NCBI RefSeq assembly: GCF_036850765.1
Contig: NC_089493.1
Location: forward strand, 219,987,744 to 220,051,743
DNA from: Saccopteryx bilineata
Taxonomy: Eukaryota > Chordata > Mammalia > Chiroptera > Emballonuridae
DNA: 64,000 nt
Direction of reading: 5' to 3'
Part shown: positions 44,101-56,145 of the stretch, in pieces
Numbering within the stretch: the first letter of the stretch is position 1
Layout: every line of letters begins with the position of its first letter
Translations under genes and position numbers: made by a program
Notes under the pieces: generated by a model
The model's input: the letters and a program-made list of their open reading frames with translations, nothing else
What the model was told of the DNA's origin: nothing
Database searches by the model: none

Positions 44101-45505
44101 TTGGCCTCCTTTAAACTTATTAAATATATCAAGGGAGATTTGAAGGTGAGATAGTAAAAAATACACATACATCACATCCTAAATGTAGAGAATTATCTCC
44201 AAAAGAATGATCAAGCAAACATAATAGCGTGAGACAGTATTTTGAAAACAGAAACACTTGAGAAATATTTTCCATTTTTAAAATAGGGTGACTGTTACAA
44301 TATTTAAATTTTTGTATGAAATTAGCAGTCTTTTGGCAAAAAAATTATACAAGACAACTGCCAGATTAAAATACATAACTCAATCTGTCCTTTAACTCAC
44401 CACTCATTCTTTCCTCCTGTTTTTTCCTATTTCTTTCTTATTCCTTTAATCAGAGAAAAGAAGTGCCTTTTTTTGTAATAAGAAATGGAAATAAATTCTG
44501 AATGTGTGAAGTAGAAATAGTAAGTAATCACAGACATTCTGAGTTCATTATAAGCATTCTGCTCTAATTTTTTTTTTAATCCAGAAGAATTATTTCTTGT
44601 TATAGAGAATCCAAAATAGCTGAGCAGGAGCATATGTTCTTATCATGTTTTAAATGTCAACATTATAATTGTTCATTTGTTAATACTCCAATTGGTTATA
44701 ACATTAGTTATAAGACTACTAGAAGAAATAACAGTTATCAATTAAATTTGGTACTTTCTAAAAGACAATGTATGAAGCTTTGAACAATTTTACCTTTTCC
44801 ATATCAGTATTTCCCTGGAAAGCAAGATCCCCATTCTTAAATGTACATACATAGAGCCACACATGCGCACATGTTTTAAATTAATTATAATAGGTATTGT
44901 ATATGCATTACATATTATAACCTGCTTTTTCACAACATATTATATTCTGATTATTTTATCATATTGCTGGATATTCTTTTGTGAATTATTTTTAATGTTG
45001 AGGTATATAACAATTCAGTCAATTACTTCTCTCACTATTAAATTTTGTTTGCTTGTGATAATTTTATTTCACAACCACAATGAATATATGTTAATATATA
45101 TAAATTTATATTTATACATTTCAGATGAATTCCTACTACACTTATTTATAAAAATTTTATTAGATAGAAACAAATAACATATTAAAGTATGTAACGTATG
45201 AGACTGCCAATTTCCTAACACCTCACTTTTGAAAACACCAGTCCAATGAAATGGTTGAATGAAAAATTAGCAGTTTATTTATTCTAATTATCTATTTTAT
45301 CATATATATTTTTCATTCTACTCCATACCTATTCCATGAATTATTTAAGAAATTTAAAAATTGTTACCAGAGAACTGTTAAATATCTCTAGATTTAACTC
45401 AGAGAATTAATTCAGAATTAATTTAGCAACATAGGAATTAATTCAGAGAGGCAAAATAAACTTTTAGGGATACATACTAGGAGGACTAGAAAGAGCCTAT
45501 TTGAC
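44101..45505. other. AT-rich DNA, possible ancient LINE remnant
   Basis: 44900-45180 has phrases like CCTGCTTTTTCACAACATATTATA and GCTGGATATTCTTTTGTG that recall old LINE/L1 ends, but I cannot place them firmly. Nothing else is seen. Confidence 0.35.
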
Positions 45506-45522
45506 TTTTTTCTATAATTTTT

Positions 45523-45883
45523 TTTTTGTTTTTTTGTTTGTTTGTTTGTTTGTTTGTTTTACAGAGACAGAGTCAGAGAGAGGGATGGACAGGGACAGAC
45601 AGACAGGAACAGAGAGATGAGAAGCATCAATCATTAGTTTTTTGTTAGTTTTTTGTTGCGACACCTTAGTTGTTCATTGATTGCTTTCTCATATGTGCCT
45701 TGACTGCGGGCCTTCAGCAGACTGAGTAACCCCTTGCTCGAGCCAGAGACCCTGGGTCCAAGCTGGTGAGCTTTTGCTCAAGCCAGATAAACCCGTGCTC
45801 AAGCCGGCGACCTCAGGTCTCGAACCTGGGTCCTCGGCATCCCAGTCCGACACTCTATCCACTGTGCCACCGCCTGGTCAGGC
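45523..45883 (-). mobile_element. tRNA-derived SINE (GCCTGACCAGG type), minus strand
   Basis: The reverse complement begins GCCTGACCAGGCGGTGGCAC. It has a full body and a (GTTT)n tail. The duplication tttttctataattttt flanks it. Confidence 0.94.
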
Positions 45884-45899
45884 TTTTTCTATAATTTTT

Positions 45900-47510
45900 G
45901 AAATATGTGAATTAAAATACTTGTGACACACTTAAATGTAATTTAATGTTAACTAGAGATGACATTTTTTATTTATAGATAACTACATCTTCAAACAAGT
46001 AGTAAAAAATAAAGCAGGGGTGCAAAATAGTATTCATTTTATAGAATTATGTTTTGTAATGATTTCTAGAAAATAACTATTTCATGAAAGAAGGACAACT
46101 TGGAGTTGCTTTGATAAAATTTGAAAAAAACAAAAGCAAAGATTGTAAGAGACATAAAAGAAAGAACAAAAATTATGAAAGAATAGGAACAAAAAAAGTG
46201 AAAAAGAAGAGTCTTTAATAACCAATATATTTTCATATAAAAATTATCTAGGGAAATATTTTTCACAAGAAATAGTAACTATAATATTTAAGCGTAGTTT
46301 GTGTAATTATAACTTTAATAACAGACAAGAAATATGGGTAATTTAGTAAGGGGTCTGAACTCAGCAGACACTCAATAGATCAAAAGGAAACCAATCATAA
46401 AACTGAAAAAAATCGATGTGTCAATCTTTCTTGAGACCATCTTTGTACTGAAAAGACGTGACTTCAGTGCTGCAGTGTCTGTGTCTGCCCCAATCTTAAT
46501 GGCCAGCCTAATTGCAAAGGTATCACAGTTTGATAAACCACAAGTCACAACCGTGGATGCCTTCATAATTCAGAAAATAAACAAGACCATATCTTTTATT
46601 AAGTATAGTCTCTTCACTGGACTTCCAAGGTTGGCTGAATTTTATATACATAACCATTCTGTAACTGTATGGGGATAATGAGCCTGAAATATGAAGTCCA
46701 GCAAAGGCAAAAAGAGATAAGCGAAGTAGTGACATAGAGAAATGGACAGTACTCTGGTTCTGTCAACTTCATCTGATACCAGCCTCCATCTACAACTTCC
46801 CATTTATGGGACTTACTAAATTTTTATTTCAACTAAATTGGGTTCAGTTTCTGCCACTTACAATAAAACAATCCAAGCTAATATGATGATTCATTTTATT
46901 TATCTCTCATAGTAACACCTCAATACAGTTATGAGGCAAATTTAGAAGATAATTTACCTCTGAGGCTTATAAGTTTAATTAATGCACTTTTTGCTCTTTC
47001 AATATCATTTTTGAAATCTCTGAACACAAAGCCTTATTCTAAATTTTAAGCTACTACAGTGGGGTCAGGGGGAACTACAGAAGGATAATAGCTACAGCTA
47101 AAGTTGTTTCATTAAATCCTGTAGGGAATGTGTTAAATATAATATTTGTCCAAGAATAAATTCCTTTTCCTGCTTAGAGATAAATATACTAAATACCAGG
47201 GTCCTAAATCCAATATGTTAGTCATAGAAGACAAATTTATATGGTTTTCTGACACATTTGTACTGCTAGACTTCACTAAAGCATATGAAGCACACATGTT
47301 ACTCTGACAGCAAAGAAATGAAAATTATGCACTATATATATTTTTCAGTGGCATCTTTGTAGACCTTGCCAGTATCTGAACTGTTAGTACATGGTTGAAT
47401 TTCAACTTTGTGCAAGAATTTTTAAAGCAGGTTTATTATACTGCTCAATATATTTGACCATAAATTTTATTATGCAGAGAAAGCAAACTTTTTCCAAACA
47501 TGGAATTTTT
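45900..47510. other. Intergenic DNA; unidentified 46372-46735 segment
   Basis: Mostly AT-rich without named repeats. 46372-46735 is less AT-rich and has an 86-codon plus frame (46418-46678) with no recognisable domain. It could be an exon-derived or old repeat fragment. Confidence 0.35.
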
Positions 47511-47874
47511 ATTTTTATTTTCTAGTGAGAGAGACAGAGACAGAGAGAGAGACAGACAGGAAGGAGAGAGATAAGAAGCATCAATTCTTTGTTGTGGCAC
47601 CTTAGTTGTTAATTGATTGCTTTCTCCTATGTGCCTTGACGGGGGCAAGGGAGAGCGGTGACTACAGCAGAGTGAGTGAGCCCTTGCTCAAGGCAGCGAC
47701 CTTGAGTTCAAGCCAGCAACCTTGGGCTTCAACCAGTGACTTTTGGGTTCAAGCTATCAACCATGGGGTCATGTCTATTATCCTATGCTCAAGCTGGGGA
47801 CCTTGGAGTTTTGAACTTGGGTCCTTTACATCCCAGTCTGATGCTCTATCCACTGAACCACTGCCTGGTCAGGC
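47511..47874 (-). mobile_element. tRNA-derived SINE (GCCTGACCAGG type), minus strand
   Basis: The right end reverse complement is GCCTGACCAGGCAGTGGTTC. The left flank CCAAACATGGAATTTT recurs with one change after the element. Confidence 0.92.
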
Positions 47875-48254
47875 CCAAACATGAAATTTTACAAGCATCC
47901 ATTAATTGTTTAGTATAGCAAGGTTTTTGAATTCTAGATATTTTTTTAATACAGATGTGGCTTTTCAGTAACCTTCATCCTTAAGAAAAAATATAATATA
48001 TCCCTCAATTTAGTGTTTTCAGTTTACAGTATATAGTTTTAATACTGACCCCTTCTGTCAGCCTACTTTAAGAAGACAGTGTTAAAATAGCACTAGAAGA
48101 TTTTAGGTAATTTGGAATCTTTTTTATTTCTTGAAATGAGCTCATCACTAAATGAGAATTTTAACAAATATTGAAAATACTTTCACTGTTCTATTATTTC
48201 ATTCAGTCCTGCTATTGACACTGCACTCAATTCTTTGTCAAGAATGAAATTGAG

Positions 48255-48564
48255 CTTGACCAGACGGTGGCACAATGGATAGAGCCTCAGACTGGGATGT
48301 GGAGGACCTCAAGGTTACCAGCTTGAGCGCAAGCTCATCTGGTTTGAGCAAGGCTCACCAACTTGAGCCCAATGTCCCTGGCTCAAGCAAGGGGTCACTC
48401 AGACTGCTATAGCCGCCCAGTCAAGGCACATATGAGAAATCAATCAATGAACAACTAAGGAGCCGCAATAAAGAATTGATGTTTCTCATCTCTCTCCTTT
48501 CCTGTCTGTCTGTCCCTCTCTCTGATTCTCTCTGTCTCTGCCACCAAAAAAAAAAAAAAAAAAA
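48255..48564 (+). mobile_element. tRNA-derived SINE, first of a tandem pair
   Basis: Begins CTTGACCAGACGGTGGCAC, with body, CTCTCT tract and a long A-tail. The 14-bp agaatgaaattgag flanks it (48241-48254, 48565-48578). Confidence 0.93.
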
Positions 48565-48578
48565 AGAATGAAATTGAG

Positions 48579-48880
48579 CCAGACCAGGCAGTGGTGCAGT
48601 GATTGGGATGCAGAGGAACCAGGTTCGAAACTCCGAGATCACCAGCTTGAGCATGGACTTAATATGGTTTGAGTAAGGCTCACCAGCTTGAGCCCAAGGT
48701 CACTGGCTTGAGCAAGGGGTCACTCAGTTTGCTGTCGTCCCCTGGTCAAAGCACATATGAGAAAGCAGTCAATGAACATCTAAGGTGCCACAACAAAGAA
48801 TTGATGCTTCTCATCTCTCTCCCTTCCTGTCTGTCTGTCCCTCTCTCTCTTTCTGTCTCTGTCACACACACACACACAAA
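48579..48880 (+). mobile_element. tRNA-derived SINE, second of a tandem pair
   Basis: Begins CCAGACCAGGCAGTGGTGC and ends in a (CA)n/A tail, followed by a third, slightly changed copy of the same target (agaataaaattgaa, 48881-48894). Confidence 0.92.
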
Positions 48881-48894
48881 AGAATAAAATTGAA

Positions 48895-49379
48895 CTCACT
48901 GCTAATAAGCCATATTCAGGTTTGAAATAAATTAGGTCAATCTGAGACAAATTGCAAATTATTTGAAGTTTATTATTGACATTTCACTCTTAATTTTTAA
49001 GAAATGAACTAATATTCATTAAGGAAAAGATCAATAGTCAAAGGAAAACTCACCTCACCAGTGTGGGATTTGGGTGACTCTATTTTACTTATCTACCTAC
49101 AAATTCATACATACTTCACATACAATTTCAAAAATGAGATAATTACGTAACAGAAACTCTAAAATCAATATGACATAGTAGGATAGAATTTTATTTTGAT
49201 TCATGTGAATGAAGTTCTCTAGAGAACAATTTTATAAACAATTCTGTACAGAGGTCCTTTCAGCTCATTGTTTAACAAACCTTTGGTCATGACTTTTTCT
49301 ACTCATGCTCCAAAGTAATCACATCAACATCCCAGGAAGTAAGATGGAATCATTGCCCCCTAAAAATATAACATGAGTG

Positions 49380-49413
<34 letters not shown>

Positions 49414-50530
49414 TTCTAAATTTTCAATAGCCTACATTAAAAGAGTAACAAATAAATTAATTTTTATAATAGACCATTTTGATATGGAGTCAGTACAAAC
49501 ATTATTAATATAAAATTTTACTTTTTTCTTGGAAATTTTATATGTATTTTTATATTTATAGAATTTGTAGAGTTTCTCAATTTAAGTTAGTCCCATGTCA
49601 AGTATTCAAAGTGTGGTTAATGGTTACCATATCAGACACTGTCCACATAACTTTGGGAGCAATACAAACAAATTATCTTTCATCAGTTTTAAGCAAAATT
49701 GTACTGGAAGCCCTAGTTAATTCAATAGATACAGAAAGGGAATAAAAGTATTAAAGACTGGAAAGAAAGAAATTAAAATGCCTTTAGTCACAGATGACAT
49801 GATTATCTATGTAAAAATCTCCACAATTTGATACACACTAAAAATTCCTATAACAAATACAGAAAGATTATAGGATACACAAGGTTAATAATATACAAAA
49901 GTATATTGCTTTTGTATATACCAGCAATGAAGAATTGCAATTAAAAATAAGTAATTTTGTCTTTATGTTGGAGGATCAGATAAAATTTTCTTCATTTTTA
50001 AAGCTTAATAATGAAATTATCCCAAAGTAGAGAACTCTGGTTCAATATCACCAGGTTCATGACGGATACTTTGGAGCTTCATATTGTAATATTTATTTTA
50101 TATTTTATAATTACTATAATTATAAACTCTAACATTGACTTTGTTCCATTAGATTGTTTTTATGCTTCAGATACTACACTATCACACTGGATCATTGCTC
50201 TTTGATGTCCTCTCTCTATATATTATATATTACTTTCTCGCTGACCCTGTTTTCATTATTATTATTATTACTGCTTATTTTCTTTTTTTTCTCATTTTTT
50301 CTCTGCATATCTCTTATGCATATCCATTTATATCAATTATTCTTAGGTACTGATGAATTTTATATTCAGATGTATTCTGAAATATCTTTCTTTAAATCAG
50401 TCCATTTCATTTCACATCTTTTTGGTCTTTGTTAATTTATTTTCAATTTTTGAATATCTGGTTCACATTTTACATTTGCAATTTCTTGTTTAATTATCTT
50501 TAATATTAACCTGAGTTTAATGTTATGTTT
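48895..50530. other. AT-rich intergenic DNA with (GT)n
   Basis: Holds a (GT)n run at 49380-49412 and otherwise nothing that I recognise. 49740-49960 has phrases reminiscent of L1 ORF2 (GTATTAAAGACTGGAAAG, TATACCAGCAATGAA). Confidence 0.45.
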
Positions 50531-50544
50531 TTCTTTCTTTCTTG

Positions 50545-50901
50545 TTTTTTTTTTTTTTTACTATTTTTTAAGTAAGAGAAGGGGTGATAATGAGACAGAC
50601 TCCTGCATGCACCCCAACCAGGATCCACCTGGTAACCCTATCAGTGATGAATGGTTGGACCAACTGAGATATTTTTAGCACCTGAAGTTGAGGCATTACG
50701 ACCAATTGAGCTATCCTCAGCATCCAGTGTCCACGCTTGGACCAATCAAGCCACTGGCTATCGGAGGAGAAGAGGGAGAGGAGGCAGGCAGAGGGAGAGG
50801 GAGAAAAGAAGATGGCCACTTCTTCTGTGTACTCTGGGAATCAAACCTGGGACGTCCATACGCCAGGCAGACACTCTATCCACTGAGCCAACTGGCCAGG
50901 A
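50545..50901 (-). mobile_element. Rhin-1-type SINE, old copy, minus strand
   Basis: Poly-T left end. The right end reverse complement is GTCCTGGCCAGTTGGCTC. The body is in reversed Rhin-1 order. Confidence 0.87.
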
Positions 50902-51746
50902 CTTGTGAGAATGTTTTTCTTCTGCATCATGGCCTGATTTAATTTCTGTGCTTTAACCTAAGAGTTTTTATTATTTTTATTAGTTTAAAAGTATCTTTAT
51001 ATGGATGCTGGGCTTTACTTTTCTTTATTGTGTTTGTTTTGGAGTCTCCTCTACCTTAATTGTAAAATACTTCTGAGTGACCAGAAGTGGTTTTCCAGAG
51101 GTCTGAGTTCAGCGCCTTCACCCTCTGCTACAAAATAAAAGCTGCTCTAAAGAACAAATTTAGTTTGTTTTAAATATATGGCACTTATTTCTTTTGCTTT
51201 ACATCTTCTAATTCTTTGCTTCCTTCCTGTCTCAGTAGGGTCATCCTCTTCATTTACTCTTTTCTTCTCCTCACAACCCAGGACACCCAAGGACACCATC
51301 TTCAAAGGTGTGTCTCTTCCGCAGAAGCTTTGAGTTCTCAAGAGGGCCATCTCTAATCCCATACATTTTTCAAGCCCTTTTCTTGTGAGTGACCAGTAGC
51401 CAGTGGCCTAACTTGCCATGTTACTACTAGAATAAGGTCATTTCTGTCTGAAAAAAAAAAAAACTCCGGTTGGTATTATCTGTGTTCTGTTACACTCTCT
51501 TTTCCATTCAGTGCCCACCAACTGTTTTCTCTGGATTCCATCTGGAACTAATTTTTCTGGTCTTGGGTGTTTATTTTCCCTATTAAGTTTTATCATCTTA
51601 AATGGGAGATTTAGTTAGTTCTATTTACTTTGTGTGTGTGTGTGTGTGTGTGTGTCTTTTAATTTAGGAGAAAATTTGGAAACATTAGAATATAAAATAA
51701 GCCCTGAAACCTCTGAATATTTCTTTATCACTTAAAAGTGCATCTA
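50902..51746. other. Intergenic DNA with (GT)n
   Basis: A (GT)n run lies at about 51632-51655 and a poly-A at 51450-51463. No gene is seen. Confidence 0.45.
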
Positions 51747-51935
51747 GGCCTAGGGTGGTACAGTAGATAGAGATTTGACTTGAAATGCTGAGGTCACTGG
51801 GCTTGCCAGGTCAAGGCATCTATAACAACCATCCAATAAAAAAAATTAAAAGTGAAGCAACTATGAGTTGATATTTCTTGCTCCTACCCCCTCTCTCCAT
51901 TATCTGTAAAGTCAATAAATAATTTTTAAAGTACA
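51747..51935 (+). mobile_element. tRNA-derived SINE, diverged, plus strand
   Basis: GGCCTAGGGTGGTACAGTAG head, ATGCTGAGGTCACTGGGCTTG, GTCAAGGCATCTAT and a CTCTCTCC tract match the family of the SINE at 7447. Confidence 0.78.
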
Positions 51936-53614
51936 ACATAGGCATCCCTCCAAAGGAACCATTTTGGGTCCATAATTTCCAAAAATATCTACATTATATT
52001 TTATGGCATTGATACTGAAATTTTATTTTATTTTATTTAGTTTTGGTAAAAGTTCTTAGTTACATAAATGAATTCACTCTCATATATTTAAACAGAACCT
52101 GGATTTACTAAATATTAATAGGCAAAGTAACTATGCAATTTGTTTTTTAAGCTGTTGTCTTGGAGATAATGTATAACTGTTTTCACTTGCAAATGTGTCC
52201 TTCTTGATGATAAATTATATGATCACCTAATTAATGGCTCACACAATTATTAAGGAGCTGAAAAAGAATTTAAGACGAAGCGTCTAGGAACAACACCCAC
52301 AATTATGCTGCAGAACTGACCAGATGCTGCTACTGCCACTGGTACTGTCCCCACCAAGCTGGAAAAGTCAGACTCTCCCTTTACTTCTTCCTCAGTAACT
52401 GCACTATACATCTAGAACACCCTGAAGCAAGGATACTTCCAGGAATAAGGAAAGTTCCCCCAAAACACTGTGTCTTCATGTTTCTCAATTCCGAATCAGT
52501 CTCATGTGAGTGCATCTTCCTCTCAAGCCTACAAGCAGAGTCTCTCCTACAATTCGGATGCAGGCAATTGTTCAGCACTCTGCCAGTCATGTGCACCCAC
52601 ACATACAAGTCTATTATTTCTTGCACAGTCTCAGTTTTCTGGCTGGATTAGAAATACTTCCCCTTAGTTGATCATGTAGCTTCCTAAGTTTTGTTTTCTC
52701 CTCCAAGGTATTTATTTATTTGGTTTCCTTGCTTGCTGTTTGATTGATTGATTGAAGAGCTTTACTTTTCAAAAATGATTCTCTTAATTGGGGAGTCACA
52801 CATCAGTATTATTCCACTGATTATACACTAAAAATTAATCAAAGATATGGTACATCAAAGAGTAAAATGAAAGATCCTTCAATCTAGTGTATATTAGAAT
52901 AGTTGATAAATCAGGTACCCTGAGATTAACTCGAAGGATTAAGTGAAACTTGGAGGCATTAAATTTATATCCAAAGTGAGGCAGACATAATATAACTGTA
53001 AGGTAGGAAGACAGAGAAAATATGGTAACTCTTTACTAAATTATGAAATGGTATCATATAAAAGGGAGTAGGGGAGATTTTGTCTCTATTTAAACATAGA
53101 ACAGTGATTAGGTGCATATGTAAAAATTAATAATTCTAATATATTTAAGTGTTTTAATTTATTTTTGCTATGTTAAGAGAATTATTATATTGTTTTAGAG
53201 GTTGTTCTTAATCCACAAATCCCACTTCCTAATCTAAGAATAGAATGTGTTTCTATTTAAAAGGCTTTAATTTTTAAAATAATAATAATGAAAAGCTGTG
53301 TAATAAATAGTATCTTATTCATTAAATTGTCCTAGAGTATTACAGAAAAAAAAAAAACATTTTGTCAATTCATTGGCAAGTCAAAGAGCCCAAGAAATAG
53401 CAACATTTTATTTTTTTATGACATATCAGGTCACATATGTGTAACACTAAATTAGCATATCTCTGAATTTACCACAAGCCTAAATGAGAATATTGAAAAT
53501 GTTAATCATGTCACAAGAATGGAATATGACCAAAACTACCATTAATGATATAACTTTTCTTCTTTTATCAAATCTAACTCTGTAAGTAGTATGATTATTG
53601 TATTGACAAGGATG
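51936..53614. other. AT-rich intergenic DNA, nothing recognised
   Basis: 52280-52680 is less AT-rich, with short overlapping frames on both strands and no recognisable motif. Confidence 0.4.
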
Positions 53615-53622
53615 CCTTAGGG

Positions 53623-53953
53623 CAGGGGTCCCCAAACTTTTTACACAAGGGGCCAGTTCACCATCCCTCAGACCATTGGAGGGCCGGACTACAAAAAAAA
53701 ACTATGAACAAATCCCTATGCACACTGCACATATCTTATTTTAAAGTAAAAAAACAAAACGGGAAGAAATACAATATTTAAAATAACAAACAAGTAAATT
53801 TAAATCCACAAACTGACCAGTATTTCAATGGGAGCTATGCTCCTCCACTGATCACCTATGAAAGAGGTGCCCCTTCCAGAAGTGTGGTGGGGGCCAGATA
53901 AATGGCCTCAGGGGGCCGCATGTGGCCCGTGGGCTGTAGTTTGGGGACCCCTG
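53623..53953. mobile_element. Non-autonomous hAT DNA transposon with 8-bp TSD
   Basis: Begins CAGGGGTCCCCAAACTTTTT and ends AGTTTGGGGACCCCTG: perfect 14-15 bp terminal inverted repeats. The 8-bp ccttaggg flanks it at 53615-53622 and 53954-53961. 331 bp, no transposase. Confidence 0.95.
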
Positions 53954-53961
53954 CCTTAGGG

Positions 53962-54823
53962 TGTAGCCATATAGCATTGTTTGTTTCCCATTTATACTTT
54001 TGTATTTTCTCAGTGAGGTATGTCCTTTTCCTGCCACTGGATGGAATCTTTGGTAAGCCCTGAGATTTCTCTTGTCATGCTTATGTAACTAGAATCCTAT
54101 AACCAGAGTTTGGTAATTAAATCAAAACACAGTTCAATACTTAACACAGTTCCAATGTTCTGTAAAAATCAAACCTCTGAACCTACTTATAAGTTGTGAC
54201 TTTTTCCTTCCCAAATTCCAGTGGCTCTGAAGTCTAATTAGAAAGATGGTATTGGTTTAGTGCCCTCTCTTTCCTCACCTAGGGCCTGATTCTCTTCTCT
54301 CATTTAGCTAATCCCTCAGGGTTGGAGGGGTGGTGTAGGGAGGAGAGTGAAAATAAAAGATAGTTCATACTTGACTACTACACTGTCGTGATCTAGAACC
54401 ATCCTTCTTTAGACTTGCAAGAATTTTCAAGCAAACCCCTTCTTTCACGGGGCAGCCAGGGGTACACCAGAGTCTGACTCCCATTGCTGTTCTCTGAGAT
54501 TCTCTCCAATGGATAACGTTCTGGCTGATCACTCCTGAAACCCCATGGTATCAGGAAACTTACCTCCACCTTCCCTCACTGAAGTGCCCTTGACCTTCCT
54601 GGTTGGTTCTCTCAGACAGCTTTCAAGAATGACTTTCTAATGTCCGAGGCAAAAACCACTCTTTCTTTGTCCCCCAAAGTTTTGGGGATCTGCTTATTTC
54701 TCAAAATGCAGTGTTTTGCTCTACTACCACAGTGTGAGTTAGTCAGCTTCTCGCAGGTCCAATGCTTCGTGCATGCGTCAGAAACAGAGGTGGGATGAGA
54801 ACATAACACAGCTCTCTCTAAAG
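53962..54823. other. Intergenic DNA, nothing recognised
   Basis: 54360-54820 is comparatively GC-rich, without a convincing frame or repeat that I can name. Confidence 0.4.
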
Positions 54824-54836
54824 AAATCTGCTTTTT

Positions 54837-54875
54837 GGGGGTGGGACCAATAAAGGGTAACGTTCATAAAAAAAA
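54837..54875 (+). pseudogene. Tiny polyadenylated retro-insert (39 bp)
   Basis: The sequence aaatctgcttttt occurs at 54824-54836 and again at 54876-54888. Between the copies lie GGGGGTGGGACC, an AATAAA signal at 54849-54854, about 13 bases, and an A-run. This is the anatomy of L1-driven insertion of the extreme 3' end of an mRNA. The source gene cannot be named from about 30 bases. Confidence 0.75.
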
Positions 54876-54888
54876 AAATCTGCTTTTT

Positions 54889-55479
54889 AAATATTCTCCT
54901 GCTATAATCATGGCCTATCTTTTTACACTCTTGAAAAGGATGAGAGAGTTAAGTGTTTTCTACAGATTCTGGAATTCTTGTTCTGAAGTTACTTGCATTT
55001 TGTACTACACTTCCTCTCTTTGTAATGTACTTCAACCAAAAACTTCCACTTTAACTTCAGGTTCCATTAAGGTCACTCTCTGTGTGTCACAAGTGCTTTT
55101 ATTTGAGAATTCTCTTGCCCTCCTTTCCTCACCTGTGACTTGCCTAAGACAAGAAACTTATTAAAAAGAATATGGAAAAAATCTGTGCTCTCACTACTGT
55201 TATATTCATTTGTAGGTATTTCTTTCATTTTTTTCCCAGATGCACACTTATTTTATATTATTTGAATTTATAGCATTTGTATTATGACTATTTTTAATTA
55301 TTGCTTTAAAATTTCCATACAGTCATAATTTTAATAACAAATGAGTATTCTTAAGAGCCTTTCCAGAATTTAAGTGTTAAATAAATATTATTTTCTTAAA
55401 GTTTTGGGGAAAAAACAGTTTTAGATCCTTTGTACATATAGCTTTGTTTATATTTTATATTAATAGCACATTAGGAAGT
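54889..55479. other. AT-rich intergenic DNA, nothing recognised
   Basis: The 109-codon frame at 54835-55164 starts in the retro-insert and has no domain; it is probably chance. Confidence 0.4.
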
Positions 55480-55560
55480 GATATATATAAATATATATTA
55501 AATACATATATCTATATACTATACTATATATATGTATGTATGTATGTATATATATATTGG

Positions 55561-55598
<38 letters not shown>
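55480..55598. repeat. (TA)n / (TATG)n compound microsatellite
   Basis: Alternating TA with TATG and TATC units, ending in a pure TA run of about 36 bp. Confidence 0.95.
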
Positions 55599-55600
<2 letters not shown>

Positions 55601-55769
55601 AATGAAGTCATGTAAAGCAGATGCCTTTTTTACAAGAATTGTTCTGGTGTATTTGAATACCCAAAACAACCCAAAGTTCTGTAGATCCTCATTACACTCA
55701 GGTTTGCAACAAAAATCTCCCTCAGAATGGCAAATCAAAGTAAGGCACAACATTGATATCTTTATTTTA

Positions 55770-55900
55770 TTATTCATCCATTCATGCAACATGCATTTAT
55801 TGAATGCCTTTTATACAGGTATTGAGCCAAGAGCTATAGGAAATGCTACAAGAATAATATGTGGGCTTGCCTTCAGATTTTATTCTGATAAAATATCAAA
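55770..55900 (+). repeat. Old L2-type repeat fragment
   Basis: TTCATCCATTCATGCAACATG, CATTTATTGAATGCC and GGTATTGAGCCAAGAGCTA follow the common CATTTATTGAGCACC...GGCACTG text. Confidence 0.55.
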
Positions 55901-55939
55901 AATCAATAATAATTATACAAATTAATGTTTATTGGTTAT

Positions 55940-56145
55940 TATGGGCTATTCATTCATAACAATAATTTACAAACACATTACTTAATCTTCCCAATAATCC
56001 TTCCAAATAGGTGTAAATAACCTAATATCAGATGAGGACACAAAATTTCAGAGAGGTTAAATAAATTGTACAAGACCAGTTAACAAATGGCGCAGGGAGT
56101 ATTTGGTCCCCTACGTGGCTCTAGAACTATTTATTCATTATACAA
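55940..56145 (+). repeat. MIR relic, plus strand
   Basis: CAGATGAGGACACAAAATTTC, AGAGAGGTTAAATAAATTG and TACAAGACC follow the MIR core (dot-plot order GATGAGGAAACTGAGG, AGAGGTTAAG, CCAAGG). Confidence 0.8.
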
